This document shows, piece after piece, positions 35,125-44,959 of a stretch of 64,000 nucleotides of DNA. Source of the DNA: Streptomyces sp. NBC_01591 (GTDB lineage Bacteria; Actinomycetota; Actinomycetes; Streptomycetales; Streptomycetaceae); the NCBI RefSeq assembly GCF_035918155.1, contig NZ_CP109327.1:8680001-8744000 (forward strand), given 5' to 3'. Within the stretch, counting starts at the first letter, position 1, and every line of letters begins with the position of its first letter. The translations under genes were made by a program, and so were the position numbers. Under the pieces are notes generated by a model, which made no database searches, was not told the DNA's origin, and saw only the letters and a list, made by a program, of their open reading frames with translations.

Positions 35125-36402
35125 TTATTGCCTGCGCAGTTCGATGACTGTGATGTCGGGTGGTGCTCCGACTCTGATGGGTGGCAGGGATGCTCCGACT
35201 CCGCGGGAGACGTAGAGCTGTGTGTGGTCGATGGTAGCCAGTCCCGCTGTGAGGGGTTGGGTCAGTGGCACGAGCAGGTTGCCGGGGAAGAAGGCTCCGC
35301 CGTGTGTGTGCCCGGACAGTTGGAGATCGACTTTGTGTCGGGCGGCTTCGTGCACCTGCACAGGTTGGTGGGCGAGCAGGACGACGGGGTGGGAGGCGTC
35401 GCGGTCGCCGAGGGCCCTGTCGTAGTCGGGTGTGTCGCGGTTCTGCTCGCCTGTGATGTCGGTGACGCCTGCGAGGTCGATGGCTCCGCCCCGATGTTTG
35501 ATGAGTGTTCGGGTGTTGCGCAGGGTGGTAACGCGGAAGTCGGCGAGTGTGGCGATCCAGGCGTCGACATCGTGGCGGTAGTCGTGGTTGCCCGTGACGA
35601 AGAAGGTGCCGTGGGTCGAGGACAGCCGGGTGAGCGGCGCGGCGTGAGCGGCCAGGTCGCCGGCGGTGCCGTCGGAGAGATCGCCCACGATGGCGACGAT
35701 GTCGGGCGACGTGTTGTTGATCATCCGGACCATGCGTGCGGTGTGGGCGCGGCCGAAGAATGGCCCTAGGTGGAGGTCGCTGGCCATGGTGATGCGCATG
35801 CCGTCGAGGGAGGGGTGCAGTCGGCGCAGGGCCACGGGCACGACTTTCACATCGGGTGCTCCCAGGCCGCGGTGAAAGCCGTAGCCGGTGGTGGCCATGG
35901 CGGTACTGGTGGCGAGCAGCGCGACCGAGCGGGCCAGCACGAGACGGCGGTCCACCATCCGCGGTGGGTCCTGGGCCGGTCGGGGATTCGGGGCGCCCAT
36001 GATCGGAGCCGCGACGGACTGGCTCTGCTGCACGACCGGCGCCCGAGGGGCCTGCGCGGGAATCGCGGGGCCGGTTCCGGTTCGACGCCGCAGTGCACGC
36101 GCCGTGAGGCGTGCAGGGATCTCCAGGGCGACGAGCGTCATCAGCAGGTAGGCGGCCAGGGCGACCCACACGAAGGCCGGCCAGGCCAGCCATGCGATGC
36201 GTGTGGGGTTCGCGTACTGAGCGGCGAGGACACCGGTGGGGACCAGGACCGTGAGGGCGACCGCCGTGGCCCCGCCCGCGCTGCGCAGCCGGGCGGACGA
36301 TGTGACGTCCTTGACGAGCCTCAGGTAGAGGTAGCGGTGTGCGGCGGCCGAGGCGACGATGCTCACGGCGGCGACGGTGGCTTCCTGCGCGAGGGTGCTC
36401 AC
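35125..36402 (-). CDS. Membrane-anchored metallophosphoesterase (YkuE/YaeI type)
   Basis: 425 residues from GTG 36402. The first 105 residues hold three or four membrane helices (AAVSIVASAAAHRYLYL, AVALTVLVPTGVLAA, AFVWVALAAYLLMTLVALEI), followed by a Pro/Gln-rich linker and a second hydrophobic segment after DRRLVLARSV. The calcineurin-like domain has all metal motifs: MASDLHLGP, VGDLSDG, VTGNHDY, LAHQPVQ and SGHTHGG. Probably a phosphodiesterase or lipid phosphatase facing outside. No operon partner; the two-component system lies 206 bp upstream on the same strand. Confidence 0.9.
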   Translation of the reverse strand: MSTLAQEATVAAVSIVASAAAHRYLYLRLVKDVTSSARLRSAGGATAVALTVLVPTGVLAAQYANPTRIAWLAWPAFVWVALAAYLLMTLVALEIPARLTARALRRRTGTGPAIPAQAPRAPVVQQSQSVAAPIMGAPNPRPAQDPPRMVDRRLVLARSVALLATSTAMATTGYGFHRGLGAPDVKVVPVALRRLHPSLDGMRITMASDLHLGPFFGRAHTARMVRMINNTSPDIVAIVGDLSDGTAGDLAAHAAPLTRLSSTHGTFFVTGNHDYRHDVDAWIATLADFRVTTLRNTRTLIKHRGGAIDLAGVTDITGEQNRDTPDYDRALGDRDASHPVVLLAHQPVQVHEAARHKVDLQLSGHTHGGAFFPGNLLVPLTQPLTAGLATIDHTQLYVSRGVGASLPPIRVGAPPDITVIELRRQ

Positions 36403-36608
36403 GCCGCTGCCTCAGCCGGTGGGAACGGACTGGAGACGGATCGCCCGTCGTGGGTGCTGGGGCCGAGGTGTCGGTGCATGGCGGCGGGGTGCTCCGGGAG
36501 AGTTGTCGAACGGTCAGGGTCGGCTGGTCCGGGGGGCGGGGCGCCCGGCCGGAGGGACGGCCGCGTCGGACGGCGGCATCTGGGGTCCATCTGTCTGCTC
36601 GCGCGGAT

Positions 36609-37286
36609 TCACTGCGGGCGGGCCAGGCCCACGTCGTAGGCGAAGATGACGGCCTGTACGCGGTCGCGGACGTCGATCTTTGCCAGGATGCGGCTGACGT
36701 GGGATTTGACCGTCGACTCGGCCAGGTGGAGGTGGGCGGCTATCTCGGTGTTGGACCATCCCGTGGCAACGGCGGCGAGAACTTCGCGTTCGCGTTCGGT
36801 CAGGGCGGCCAGTTGTCGTCGCTGTCCGGGGCTGAGCACAAGAGCGCCGGACGTCCGTTGTGGGTGAGAGGTAGTGAAGGCGTCGATGAGTCTGCGTGTC
36901 AGGCTCGGGGAGATGACGCTGTCGCCGGCCGCCACGGCCCGGATGCCGACGACGAGTTCCTCGGGGCGTGCGTCCTTGAGGAAGAAGCCGGCCGCGCCGG
37001 CCCGCAGGGCCTCGTAGGCGTACTCGTCGAGGTCGAAGGTGGTCAGGACCAAAACCCGCGAACGGCCGCCGGACTCGACGATGCGGCGGGTGGCCTCGAT
37101 GCCGTTGACGCCGGGCATCCGGACGTCCATCAGGACGACGTCGGGACGCAGTTCCGCGGTCAGGCGGACGGCCTCCTGGCCCTGGGAGGCTTCGCCGACG
37201 ACCGAGATGTCCGGCTGTGCTTCGAGGAGCATGCGAAAGCCCAGTCGTTGCAGGGTCTGGTCGTCGACGATGAGGACGGTGGTCAT
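36609..37286 (-). CDS. NarL/FixJ-family response regulator
   Basis: 225 residues. Receiver domain with acidic pocket Asp8-Asp9, phosphoacceptor Asp54 (VVLMDVRMPG), Thr in LTTFD and Lys in FFLKDARPEEL. LuxR-type HTH at about 157-205 (LTEREREVLAAVATGWSNTE, STVKSHVSRILAKIDVRDRV). Its start overlaps the stop of the sensor kinase by four bases, so the two form one translationally coupled pair. The MMPL exporter upstream is the probable target. Confidence 0.94.
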   Translation of the reverse strand: MTTVLIVDDQTLQRLGFRMLLEAQPDISVVGEASQGQEAVRLTAELRPDVVLMDVRMPGVNGIEATRRIVESGGRSRVLVLTTFDLDEYAYEALRAGAAGFFLKDARPEELVVGIRAVAAGDSVISPSLTRRLIDAFTTSHPQRTSGALVLSPGQRRQLAALTEREREVLAAVATGWSNTEIAAHLHLAESTVKSHVSRILAKIDVRDRVQAVIFAYDVGLARPQ

Positions 37287-38602
37287 ATGCGGTGCTTCTC
37301 CTGGGCGGCGCTGGGCAGGGTGCGGGATGTGCTCAGGACGGTGTGGACGCGCCAGCCGCCAGCGAGGGTCGGGCCTGCGCTGATGCGCCCCTGGTAGAGG
37401 GCGGCGCGGTGGCGCATGCCGACCAGTCCTTGCCCGCTGTGCCTGGCGTGCCGTTCGCTGTCCGCCGCACGGGTCGGGCCCGTGTCCTCCACCGTGACGT
37501 GCACCGATTCCTCATCTCTGTACAGGTCGACGGACACGGTGGTGTCGGCCGCGGCATGTTTGAGGGTGTTGGTGAGGGCTTCCTGCACGATGCGGTAGAC
37601 GGTGAGCTGAAGGCCGGGACTGAGCGGTGTCAGGTCCCCGTTGGTGTGCAGGTCGGCGGTGGGGCCGGCGGCGCGGACGCGGTGGAGCAGCGTGGGCAGG
37701 TCCTGAAGGGTCGGCTGCGGGGCGAGCGGGGTGGTGTCCCGTGGTGTCGCGGGGTTGTCGACCACGATGAGCAGGCGGCGTAGTTCCGCGAGGGCCTCGC
37801 GGCCGCTGTCACCGATGAGGTCGAGGGTGTCGGCGGATTTCTCCGAGCGGGACCTGGCCAGAGCGGCAGCTCCGTCGGCCAGCCCGATGATCACGGCGAG
37901 GGTGTGGCCGAGGATGTCGTGCATCTCGTGGGAGACGCGGGTGCGCTCCGCGGCTGCGGCCAGGCGGGTCTGTTGGTCCCGCTCGGTCTCCAGGGCCACA
38001 ATGTAGGCTTTCGCCAGGCGTCCGGTGAGGGCCAGTGCGGCGCAGGCGGTCACGGCGAGCATGGCCAGCAGTGTGACGATTTCTGGGCGCTTGGCGTGTT
38101 GCAGATGGCCGCTTCCCCAGAATGCCGCGATCCAGAGAACGAGCTGGGCGGCGGTGACCGTGCAGGCGAGGACCAGCTGGCGGTGGCTACCGTAGCGGCC
38201 GACGTTGTAGAGCGCGACGATCCGGGCCGCGTCGGCGCCGTTGAGGACGTTCAGCGGCAGCGCGAGGACGGAGGCGGCTGTGGTGATCGCGAACACCAGG
38301 CCGGGCCGTCGTTCCCGCCACAGCAGCGGAACCGTGTAGGCGAGGGTGAGGACGATCTCGCTTGGCAGGTGGGCGCGGTTGGCCGGGTTGAGCAGAGCGG
38401 GCAGTGCGAGGACGGCGCAGAAGACGGGCACGGCCCACAGCCGCAGACGGGGGTGGTCGCGGTCGAGTATCCGCCAGGCGGCCAGCCCGCTGATGATCGA
38501 CACCGTGACGCGGTGGTCGGGGTCGCTGGTCAGTGACCGCGGAAGCCGGGAAGCATGGGGCGAGGTGCCGTGTACAGGTTCTCGGGTGGTCGGCTCGCTC
38601 AT
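37283..38602 (-). CDS. HisKA_3-type sensor histidine kinase
   Basis: 439 residues from ATG 38602. Four to six membrane helices occupy about 55-195 (LWAVPVFCAVLALPAL, LVFAITTAASVLALPL, LVLACTVTAAQLVLWIAAFW, IVTLLAMLAVTACAALALTG). The dimerisation block follows with His228 in SHEMHDILGHTLAVI. The ATPase domain has VYRIVQEALTNTLKHA (N box), VTVEDTGP (G1) and GQGLVGMRHR (G2). Partner of the response regulator with which it overlaps. Signal unknown; membrane-sensing kinases beside MMPL pumps often detect envelope stress. Confidence 0.93.
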   Translation of the reverse strand: MSEPTTREPVHGTSPHASRLPRSLTSDPDHRVTVSIISGLAAWRILDRDHPRLRLWAVPVFCAVLALPALLNPANRAHLPSEIVLTLAYTVPLLWRERRPGLVFAITTAASVLALPLNVLNGADAARIVALYNVGRYGSHRQLVLACTVTAAQLVLWIAAFWGSGHLQHAKRPEIVTLLAMLAVTACAALALTGRLAKAYIVALETERDQQTRLAAAAERTRVSHEMHDILGHTLAVIIGLADGAAALARSRSEKSADTLDLIGDSGREALAELRRLLIVVDNPATPRDTTPLAPQPTLQDLPTLLHRVRAAGPTADLHTNGDLTPLSPGLQLTVYRIVQEALTNTLKHAAADTTVSVDLYRDEESVHVTVEDTGPTRAADSERHARHSGQGLVGMRHRAALYQGRISAGPTLAGGWRVHTVLSTSRTLPSAAQEKHRI

Positions 38603-38682
38603 GGCAGGTGGGGGCCTTTTCGCTGTCCGGGAGGGCCGCCCGCCGCTCCATGGGGAGCGTGAACCGGCGGGCGGGGGCAAAA

Positions 38683-38730
38683 GGGGCCCGGACAGCCGAT
38701 GTGCGGTGCACGGTGTGCTGTCCGGGCCCC
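38683..38730. terminator. Strong hairpin between MMPL exporter and kinase genes
   Basis: GGGGCCCGGACAG at 38683-38695 pairs exactly with 38718-38730 (13 bp, 22-base loop). It lies 70 bases after the MMPL stop in the direction of transcription and should separate it from the kinase-regulator operon. Confidence 0.75.
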
Positions 38731-38799
38731 GGGGGCCGTCTGCCGCCCCTCGGGGGGGTGGGGGCCGGCAGGCGGGGTCGGGGTGTGCCGGGGCTGTGC

Positions 38800-41034
38800 C
38801 TATCCGATGGGCGCGGGCGCCGTCGGCTCCTGGTCGTTCTGCGCGGGGAAGCGGGTCTGGCGGTCGCGTTCGGCCAGTACCCGGCGGAGCTTCTCGCCCT
38901 CCACGTCGACGTTGGGCAGGAGGCGGTCGAGCCAGCGGGGAAGTGCCCAGGCCCGTGCGCCGAGCAGGGTCATCACCGCGGGGACGAGGGTCATGCGGAT
39001 GACGAAGGCGTCGAAGAGGACCGCGGTGGCAAGGCCCATGCCGATGGATTTCACCAGGGCGATGTCGTCGAGGAGGAACCCGGCGAACACCGAGATCATG
39101 ATGATGGCGGCGGCGGTGACCACGCGGGCGCCGTGGCGGAACCCGGTGACGATCGCTTCGGTGGGGCCGGCGCCGTGGACATAGGCCTCGCGCATCCCGG
39201 AGACGAGGAACACCTCGTAGTCCATGGCCAGGCCGAAGACCACGCCGATCAGCAGGATAGGCAGCAGGCTGACGATGGGTGCGGTCTCGTCGACGCCGAA
39301 GACGTCCTTGAGCCAGCCCCACTGGAACACGGCGACCAGCACGCCGAGGGTGGCGACGACGCTGAGCAGGAAGCCGGCCGCGGCCTTGATCGGGATCAGG
39401 ACCGAGCGGAACACGAGGAGCAGCAGGACCAGCGCGAGGCCGACGACGATGGCCAGGTAGGGCACCATCGCCTCGCCGAGCTTGGCGGAGACATCGATGT
39501 TGAGCGCGGTCGTGCCTGTCACCATCACCTGCGTGCCGCTGTCCTTCTCCACCGCGTCGCTGCCCTCGCGGATGTCGCCGACCAGGTCGACGGTCTCCTG
39601 GCTGGTGGGCGGACTGCTCGGCACCGCAGTGATCAGGGCGACGTCACCGGCCTCGTTGAAGACCGGGGGCCGTACGGTGGCGACGTCGTCGAGACCCTCC
39701 AGCATGGCGGAGGTGTCCATGGCCGCGGTCTTGGCGTCGTCGCTGTCGCGAGCGTCGACGACGATGGTCAGCGGGCCGCTGAAGCCCGGCCCGAAACCCT
39801 TGCTGAGCGTGTCGTAGGCCACGCGCTGGGTGCTGCCGGGAGCGGCCATGCTGTCGTCGGGCAGGGTCAGCCGCAGCGACAGTGCCGGAATGGCCAGCAC
39901 ACCCAGGCCGATAACCGACGCCAGCAGCATCTTCCAGGGGTGGCGGGTGACGAAGCGACCCCAGCGAACGCCCATCGTGACGCGTCGGCCGTGCTGCTCG
40001 GCACGCACGCGGCGTGTGGTGAGGCGGCCGTGGGCCACGCGGGTACCGGTGAAGCCCAGCGTGGCCGGCAGGAGGGTGAGCGCGACCAGCACGGCGACGG
40101 TGATGGCGAAGGCCGCGGCCAGGCCCATGGTGGTGAGCATCGCGATGCCGATGACACTCAGACCGGCGAGCGCGATGACGACGGTCAGACCGGCGAAGAC
40201 CACCGCCGAGCCCGCGGTGCCCAGGGCACGCCCGGCGGCTTCCTCGGGCGTGTGCCCCTCACGCAGCTCTGTGCGGTAGCGGGAGACGATGAACAGGGCG
40301 TAGTCGATGGCCACCGCCAGACCCAGCATGAGCGCCAGGGTCTGCGCGTTGGAGGCCATGTCGACGAACGACGAGGCGACGGTGATGGCACACAGGGCGA
40401 TGCCGACGCCGACGATCGCAGACACCAGGGGCAGTCCGGCCGCGACCAGTGAACCGAAGGTGATGACCAGGACGAATGCGGCGACCAGCAGGCCGATCAG
40501 TTCGGCCGCGTTGCTCTGCTCCTCCTCCAGCACCGCGTTGCCGCCGAGGCTGATCTTCAGGCTTGCCTTCTCGCCCTTGTCCGCCACCTCGTGCAGGGCG
40601 TCCGACGCGGCGGGAGTGATGTCGGCCTGCGGGACGGCGTAGGTCACCTGGGCGTAGGCGATGCTGCCCGAGGAGCTGACCAGGCCGGCGGTGAAGGGGT
40701 CGGCGACGTTCGCCACCTGCGGTGCCTTGCGCAGGTCGGCGACCAGGGACTCCACCTCCTGCTTGTGCGCGGCGGACGTCAGCTTCTGCCCGTCCGGAGC
40801 CTCGATGACCACACGGGCCGTGGCGCCGCCGGCCGAAGCCTGCGGGAACTCCTTCTCCAGCAGGTCGATGGCCTGCTGCGACTGGGTTCCGGGAAGCGTG
40901 AAGTCGTCCGTCGTACTGCCCGACACGCTGCTGACGCCGATGACCGCGGCGACGAGCACCGCGATCCACGCCAGCAGCACCAGCCTGCGCCGCCGGAAGG
41001 CGAGCCGGCCGAGCCGGTAGAGAAAGGTGGCCAC
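38800..41034 (-). CDS. MMPL/RND-family membrane exporter
   Basis: 744 residues from GTG 41034 with GGGAG eight bases upstream. Two repeats of the RND half: TM1 (LVLLAWIAVLVAAVIGVSSV), a large extracytoplasmic loop (SQQAIDLLEKEFPQA...), then five TM helices with GLAVAIDYALFIVSRYRTEL, which bears the conserved Asp/Tyr pair of MmpL proton relay. The second half repeats with GVVFGLAMDYEVFLVSGMRE. Probably exports lipids or lipophilic compounds by proton motive force. Complete. The adjacent two-component system may control it. Confidence 0.92.
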   Translation of the reverse strand: MATFLYRLGRLAFRRRRLVLLAWIAVLVAAVIGVSSVSGSTTDDFTLPGTQSQQAIDLLEKEFPQASAGGATARVVIEAPDGQKLTSAAHKQEVESLVADLRKAPQVANVADPFTAGLVSSSGSIAYAQVTYAVPQADITPAASDALHEVADKGEKASLKISLGGNAVLEEEQSNAAELIGLLVAAFVLVITFGSLVAAGLPLVSAIVGVGIALCAITVASSFVDMASNAQTLALMLGLAVAIDYALFIVSRYRTELREGHTPEEAAGRALGTAGSAVVFAGLTVVIALAGLSVIGIAMLTTMGLAAAFAITVAVLVALTLLPATLGFTGTRVAHGRLTTRRVRAEQHGRRVTMGVRWGRFVTRHPWKMLLASVIGLGVLAIPALSLRLTLPDDSMAAPGSTQRVAYDTLSKGFGPGFSGPLTIVVDARDSDDAKTAAMDTSAMLEGLDDVATVRPPVFNEAGDVALITAVPSSPPTSQETVDLVGDIREGSDAVEKDSGTQVMVTGTTALNIDVSAKLGEAMVPYLAIVVGLALVLLLLVFRSVLIPIKAAAGFLLSVVATLGVLVAVFQWGWLKDVFGVDETAPIVSLLPILLIGVVFGLAMDYEVFLVSGMREAYVHGAGPTEAIVTGFRHGARVVTAAAIIMISVFAGFLLDDIALVKSIGMGLATAVLFDAFVIRMTLVPAVMTLLGARAWALPRWLDRLLPNVDVEGEKLRRVLAERDRQTRFPAQNDQEPTAPAPIG

Positions 41035-41207
41035 GAAAGTTACTCCCACCAAGAGGGAAAACGGATGTGTGAGGGCGAGCCCGACAGGCTCCGCCCATGA
41101 ACGTAGAAGTCGCGTGCGGCTGAAATGAGCTACGCGAGGACGAATCTGCGGCCGGGACGGTACCCCCGTACCGGGCGGTGTCCTCCTCGAGGCGGACGTC
41201 CCGGGTC

Positions 41208-42074
41208 TCAGCCAGCCGGGCGGGCGGCAAGAAGCGCCACCGTCGCGTCCCACAGCTCCCGCTGCACGCGCGGCTCCCGGCCGGGCTCGGGGCACTGCAA
41301 GGGACGGGCGTCACGGACGGAGAAGTAGCCCCCGGTGGTGCCCGCGAGCGCCGGGTCGGTGGCGAGTCGCACGATGATGCCAGCGCCCTTGCGGGGATCG
41401 CCGATCCTCAGGGTGTTCAGCACCCGCTGCAGGACGGCGGAGCCGGGCAGGTCCCGGCCCAGGCCGGTGGCGTTGAAGCCGGGGTCGCAGCAGTTCACGG
41501 TCACCTTGTCCGCATCCAGGCGGCGGGCGAGTTCCTGCGTCCACATGATGGTCATCAACTTGGTGCGCCCGTACAGGGACATCGACTCCCGCCGGGTGTA
41601 GGGCTCGGTGCGCCGCAGATCCTCGGCCGGGGCGATCGTTTTCGCCTGCTGGGCTGCTTCGGAGGCGACGTTGACGATCCGGACCGGCGCCGAGGCGCCG
41701 AGCTTCGCCGTCAGCGCCTCGGTCAGGACGAACGGGCCGAGGTAGTTCACCGCCGTCATCTCCGCGAGGCCCTCGGTGGTGATGCGCTGCGCGAAGGCGT
41801 GCAGGCCGGCGTTGTTCACCAGGACGTCCAGGCGCGGATAGCGCGCGGCGATCTCCTCGCCCGCGCGGCGGGCGTCGGAGAGCACGCCGAGGTCGGCATG
41901 GAAGACATCGACGGGCTCGGCGGTCACCGCCCTCAGGTCGGCGACGAGGGCTTGTGCCTTGCTGCGGGAGCGGGCCACGGTGCCGATGTGGTAGCCCCGG
42001 CGGGCCAGCTCGAAGGCAGCGATGCGGCCCAGCCCGGAGGTGGCTCCCGTGATCACAGCGACGGGACGATCCAT
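41208..42074 (-). CDS. Short-chain dehydrogenase/reductase (retinol dehydrogenase-like)
   Basis: 288 residues from ATG 42074 with AAGGGG upstream. NAD(P) motif VITGATSGLGRIAAFELARR, Asp in ADLGVLSD, NNAG at VLVNNAGLHAF, catalytic Ser in VNVASEAA and Tyr-x3-Lys in SLYGRTKLMTIM, followed by PGFNATGLGR. Divergent from the MarR regulator with a palindromic site between them. Confidence 0.92.
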   Translation of the reverse strand: MDRPVAVITGATSGLGRIAAFELARRGYHIGTVARSRSKAQALVADLRAVTAEPVDVFHADLGVLSDARRAGEEIAARYPRLDVLVNNAGLHAFAQRITTEGLAEMTAVNYLGPFVLTEALTAKLGASAPVRIVNVASEAAQQAKTIAPAEDLRRTEPYTRRESMSLYGRTKLMTIMWTQELARRLDADKVTVNCCDPGFNATGLGRDLPGSAVLQRVLNTLRIGDPRKGAGIIVRLATDPALAGTTGGYFSVRDARPLQCPEPGREPRVQRELWDATVALLAARPAG

Positions 42075-42090
42075 CCCACAACCCCTTTCG

Positions 42091-42102
42091 TGAGGTACCT
42101 CA
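42091..42102. promoter_or_regulatory. 12-bp palindrome in the SDR-MarR divergent promoter region
   Basis: TGAGGTACCTCA, lying between the SDR start (42074) and the MarR start. A perfect palindrome here is the likely MarR operator controlling both genes. Confidence 0.65.
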
Positions 42103-42131
42103 TGATTATGTTGTGCGAGGATACCCGAACC

Positions 42132-42596
42132 ATGGAGCAGCACGAATCAACAACGGCAGGCAGCGCCCCGGAGCAGGTGGGACTGTCCTTCCTCACCCTC
42201 GCGTACAGCCTGCGCGAACAGGTCGACCAGCACATGCTGGCGACCGCAGGCCTGTCCCTGTCCCGCACCAAGGTCCTTCAGGCACTGGTCAGCAGCGGCG
42301 CGCTCCACCAAGCACAGCTGGCCGCCTCCCTCGGCCAAGCACCGCGCTCCGTCACCCAGATCGTGGAGGGCCTGGAGCGCCTCGGCATGGTCGCCCGAAC
42401 CGGCGACCCCGAGGACCGCCGCCGCAAGACCGTCTCCATCACCGACATCGGCCGCACGGCACTAAGGGCCGCGGAAGAAGCAGGCACGCACGTGCTTCGC
42501 CAGCGCTTCGGCCGCCTCGAACCACAACAGCTGGCCACACTCGACACACTGCTCGCGCACCTGGACATCGCCCTCACTGGCGGCAAGACCGGCTGA
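42132..42596 (+). CDS. MarR-family transcriptional regulator
   Basis: 154 residues from ATG 42132. An in-frame ATG at 42102 has GAGG six bases upstream and would add ten residues, but it overlaps the palindrome. Winged HTH: LSLSRTKVLQALVSSGALHQ, LAASLGQAPRSVTQIVEGLE, wing MVARTGDPEDRRRKTVSITD. Helical dimerisation ends. Probably a repressor of the divergent SDR and of itself, relieved by a small aromatic ligand. Confidence 0.9.
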   Translation: MEQHESTTAGSAPEQVGLSFLTLAYSLREQVDQHMLATAGLSLSRTKVLQALVSSGALHQAQLAASLGQAPRSVTQIVEGLERLGMVARTGDPEDRRRKTVSITDIGRTALRAAEEAGTHVLRQRFGRLEPQQLATLDTLLAHLDIALTGGKTG

Positions 42597-42670
42597 CAGG
42601 CACGAAAGAGCCCCCGCCCCAGTGGCCTCCGTTCTAGCCGTCGTCGCAACACCCCAGCTCAGGGGATGCG

Positions 42671-44027
42671 ATGGGGTTCGAAGCTCGGAAGGACCGCAGG
42701 CCGCAGGGGCGCAAGAGGCTCCATGCTGAGCGGGAGGAATACTTCCGGCTCGTGCAACAGGGCTACAGCAGTGCAGATGCGGCCAAGCGTGTAGGTGTCC
42801 ATGTGCGGACCGCTCGTGGGTGGCGTAACGGCCGCCTGCTCAATAGCGGCAGGGTCGAGCCGCCCGTTCGTTCACAGCGGGCGGCCGTCCCCGTTTCGTC
42901 CGGCCGCTACCTCGGTGCAGATGAGCGCATCCACATCGCTGACCGGCTGCGGGAGAAGGTGTCCATCCGCACGATTGCCGCCGAGCTGGGCCGCAGCCCG
43001 TCGATCATCGCCGAGAAATACGCCGCAACGGCGCGCTCGGCGCGGCACCGAGTGGACCTACCGGCCTGACGTCGCCCAGGCCCGTGCCGATGCCCGCCGA
43101 CCTCGCCCCAAGGCCGGGAAGATCGGCCGGTGTCCGCGGCTGCGTGACTACATTCAAGAGCGTCTGGAACGGCGCTGGAGCCCGGAGCAGATAGCCCACC
43201 AGCTCCGCCGGGACTTGCCCGTCCACCCGGAGATGCGCGTGACGCACGAGACGATCTACCAGGCCCTCTACATCCAAGGCCGTGGAGAACTCCACCGCGA
43301 ACTCACCAAGGCCCTGCGGAGCGGGCGGGCCCGCCGGCGCCCCCACCGCCAGGCAAACAAGCGGCAGCCCCGGTTCACCGCCCCCATGGTGATGATTAGC
43401 GACCGGCCCGCTGAAGCGGCTGATCGCGCCATACCCGGCCACTGGGAAGGCGACTGCATCGTCGGCGCCGACCACCGCTCCGCCATCGGCACACTCGTCG
43501 AGCGCACGACCCGCTTCACCATGCTGGTGCACCTGCCCAACGGGCATCGGGCAGAGCACTTCCACCAGGCGCTCACCGCCACCATCAGCCAGCTTCCGCC
43601 CCATCTGCGACGGTCACTGACCTGGGACCAGGGCAACGAGATGGCAGGTCATGAGCTCTTCTCCGCCGCCGCGAACATGCCGGTCTACTTCTGCAACCCG
43701 GGCAGTCCCTGGCAGCGCGGCTCGAACGAGAATACGAACGGCCTTCTCCGGCAGTACTTTGCCAAGGGAACCGACCTGTCCCGGCACACCCGCGAGCACC
43801 TGGACGCGGTGGCTGCCGAACTCAACAGCCGCCCACGCAAAACGCTCGGCTGGGAAACTCCAGCCGAGCGCCTGCAAAGTCTGCTGAGTACGGGACTCCT
43901 GACGGCACAGGGGGCCCTCCGCGCGGCGCCTTTGGCCCCAGGCCAAGCCGAGGCCGACCTCCTAGTGGCGGTGCCAGACCAGCGTGTAGCGCCAAAACAG
44001 TCGTCGGTGCAGCCGTGCACCGGGTAG
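42671..44027 (+). pseudogene. IS30-family transposase with frameshifts
   Basis: N-terminal HTH part MGFEARKDRRPQGRKRLHAE, YFRLVQQGYSSADAAKRVGV, and HTH_38 block SIRTIAAELGRSPS. Near 43005-43050 two one-base losses move the frame; the rest continues TEWTYRPDVAQARADARRPR and the rve core with Asp in PGHWEGDCIVGAD, Asp in LTWDQGNEMAGHEL, and Glu in PWQRGSNENTNGLLRQYF. The native end is near ERLQSLLSTG; the frame overruns to 44027 and overlaps the methyltransferase. Confidence 0.88.
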
Positions 44028-44618
44028 CGCCTGGTGGGCGTCGCGAACGATGTCTGCAAAGGTCGTAGTTGCCGGTCGGGTCGGGGCGGTCATTGAGGCT
44101 GGTCGCGGCGCCTTGCGGCCCTTGTTCTTGATCCAGGCCATGGCCACGTTCGCCGGAATGGCCACGGCGTCGATCAGGTAATCGCTCCGAGACTGCGGGC
44201 GATACACGCCGACGACGACCAGCGTTCCGCCAGGCGCCAGCTCCTGACGGAAGCAGGTGAGGGCGTCGCTGAACGGCATGTGGTGGATGGTGGCGACACA
44301 TGTGATGACGTTGTAGGGACCAGGCGGCACATCCTTCAAGGCGTCTCCGACAGTGAAGGTCACCGGGGCGGCGGGTTTTGTGAGTTCCCGCGCGCGATCG
44401 ACGATCGTGGGATCGACGTCGATACCGTGCACCGCTCCGGCCCGTGAGGCCAGGAGTCTGGCGAGGTCACCGCTCCCTGATCCGACGTCCAAAGCCCTGT
44501 TGAAACGGCTGGCCAGCTGGCGCAGGATCCACCGGTGGTAATGGGCGTTGTGGTCCCAGGGATGGGCGGCATGGAACTGCTCAAGTGCTCGAAGGACGCG
44601 GGGCAGCAAAGTCGTCAT
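43962..44618 (-). CDS. Class I SAM-dependent methyltransferase
   Basis: 218 residues. Starts MTTLLPRVLRALEQFHAAHP; SAM motif I LDVGSGSGDLARLLA, acidic end of strand 2 GIDVDP, motif II-like PYNVITCVATIHHMPF, LAPGGTLVVVGVYRP. This is a UbiE/Methyltransf_11-25 type small-molecule methylase. The C-terminal 50 residues (AVAIPANVAMAWIKNKGRKA, FADIVRDAHQALPGARLHRR) contain a possible amphipathic segment. The 3' end overlaps the decayed IS30 tail by 66 bp, but the protein looks whole. Confidence 0.88.
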   Translation of the reverse strand: MTTLLPRVLRALEQFHAAHPWDHNAHYHRWILRQLASRFNRALDVGSGSGDLARLLASRAGAVHGIDVDPTIVDRARELTKPAAPVTFTVGDALKDVPPGPYNVITCVATIHHMPFSDALTCFRQELAPGGTLVVVGVYRPQSRSDYLIDAVAIPANVAMAWIKNKGRKAPRPASMTAPTRPATTTFADIVRDAHQALPGARLHRRLFWRYTLVWHRH

Positions 44619-44705
44619 GGCGTGAGTCCATCAGCCCCTCGGCCGCCTGCGAAACCACAACCGAGATAAATGTGAGCTGGCCGGGGCGCCCGGCCTGGAA
44701 CGACC

Positions 44706-44744
44706 GACAGCCGCTCGGCCGGGTAGCCCGGCGGAGCGGCTGTC
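44706..44744. terminator. Long hairpin upstream of the methyltransferase
   Basis: GACAGCCGCTC pairs with GAGCGGCTGTC, extended inside by GGCCGGG/CCCGGC around a TAG loop: about 17 paired bases. Could terminate transcription arriving from the IS630 side or act as an attenuator. Confidence 0.6.
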
Positions 44745-44959
44745 TAGACTGCTCGCCATCACACAACGGCGATCACGTGTTGCGACGATCCTTGGAATCC
44801 GACGCCATCGCCCTGCCGGAGTCAGGGCCGCCGACGGAACAGGCTGCGGATTCTGCCTTCGTCCCCTCGTCGTGCTCGTACGTCACGTCCTGGTCCCGCC
44901 TGCGGCGAGCCCGAAACCCCGGCGGGGCAGGCCAGCCACCCTCACCCGCCGGCCCGCCC

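Noticed and set aside
37283..39322. 679-codon version of the histidine kinase
   Set aside because: The first 240 codons are a shadow of the MMPL gene and cross a terminator hairpin; the kinase starts at 38602.
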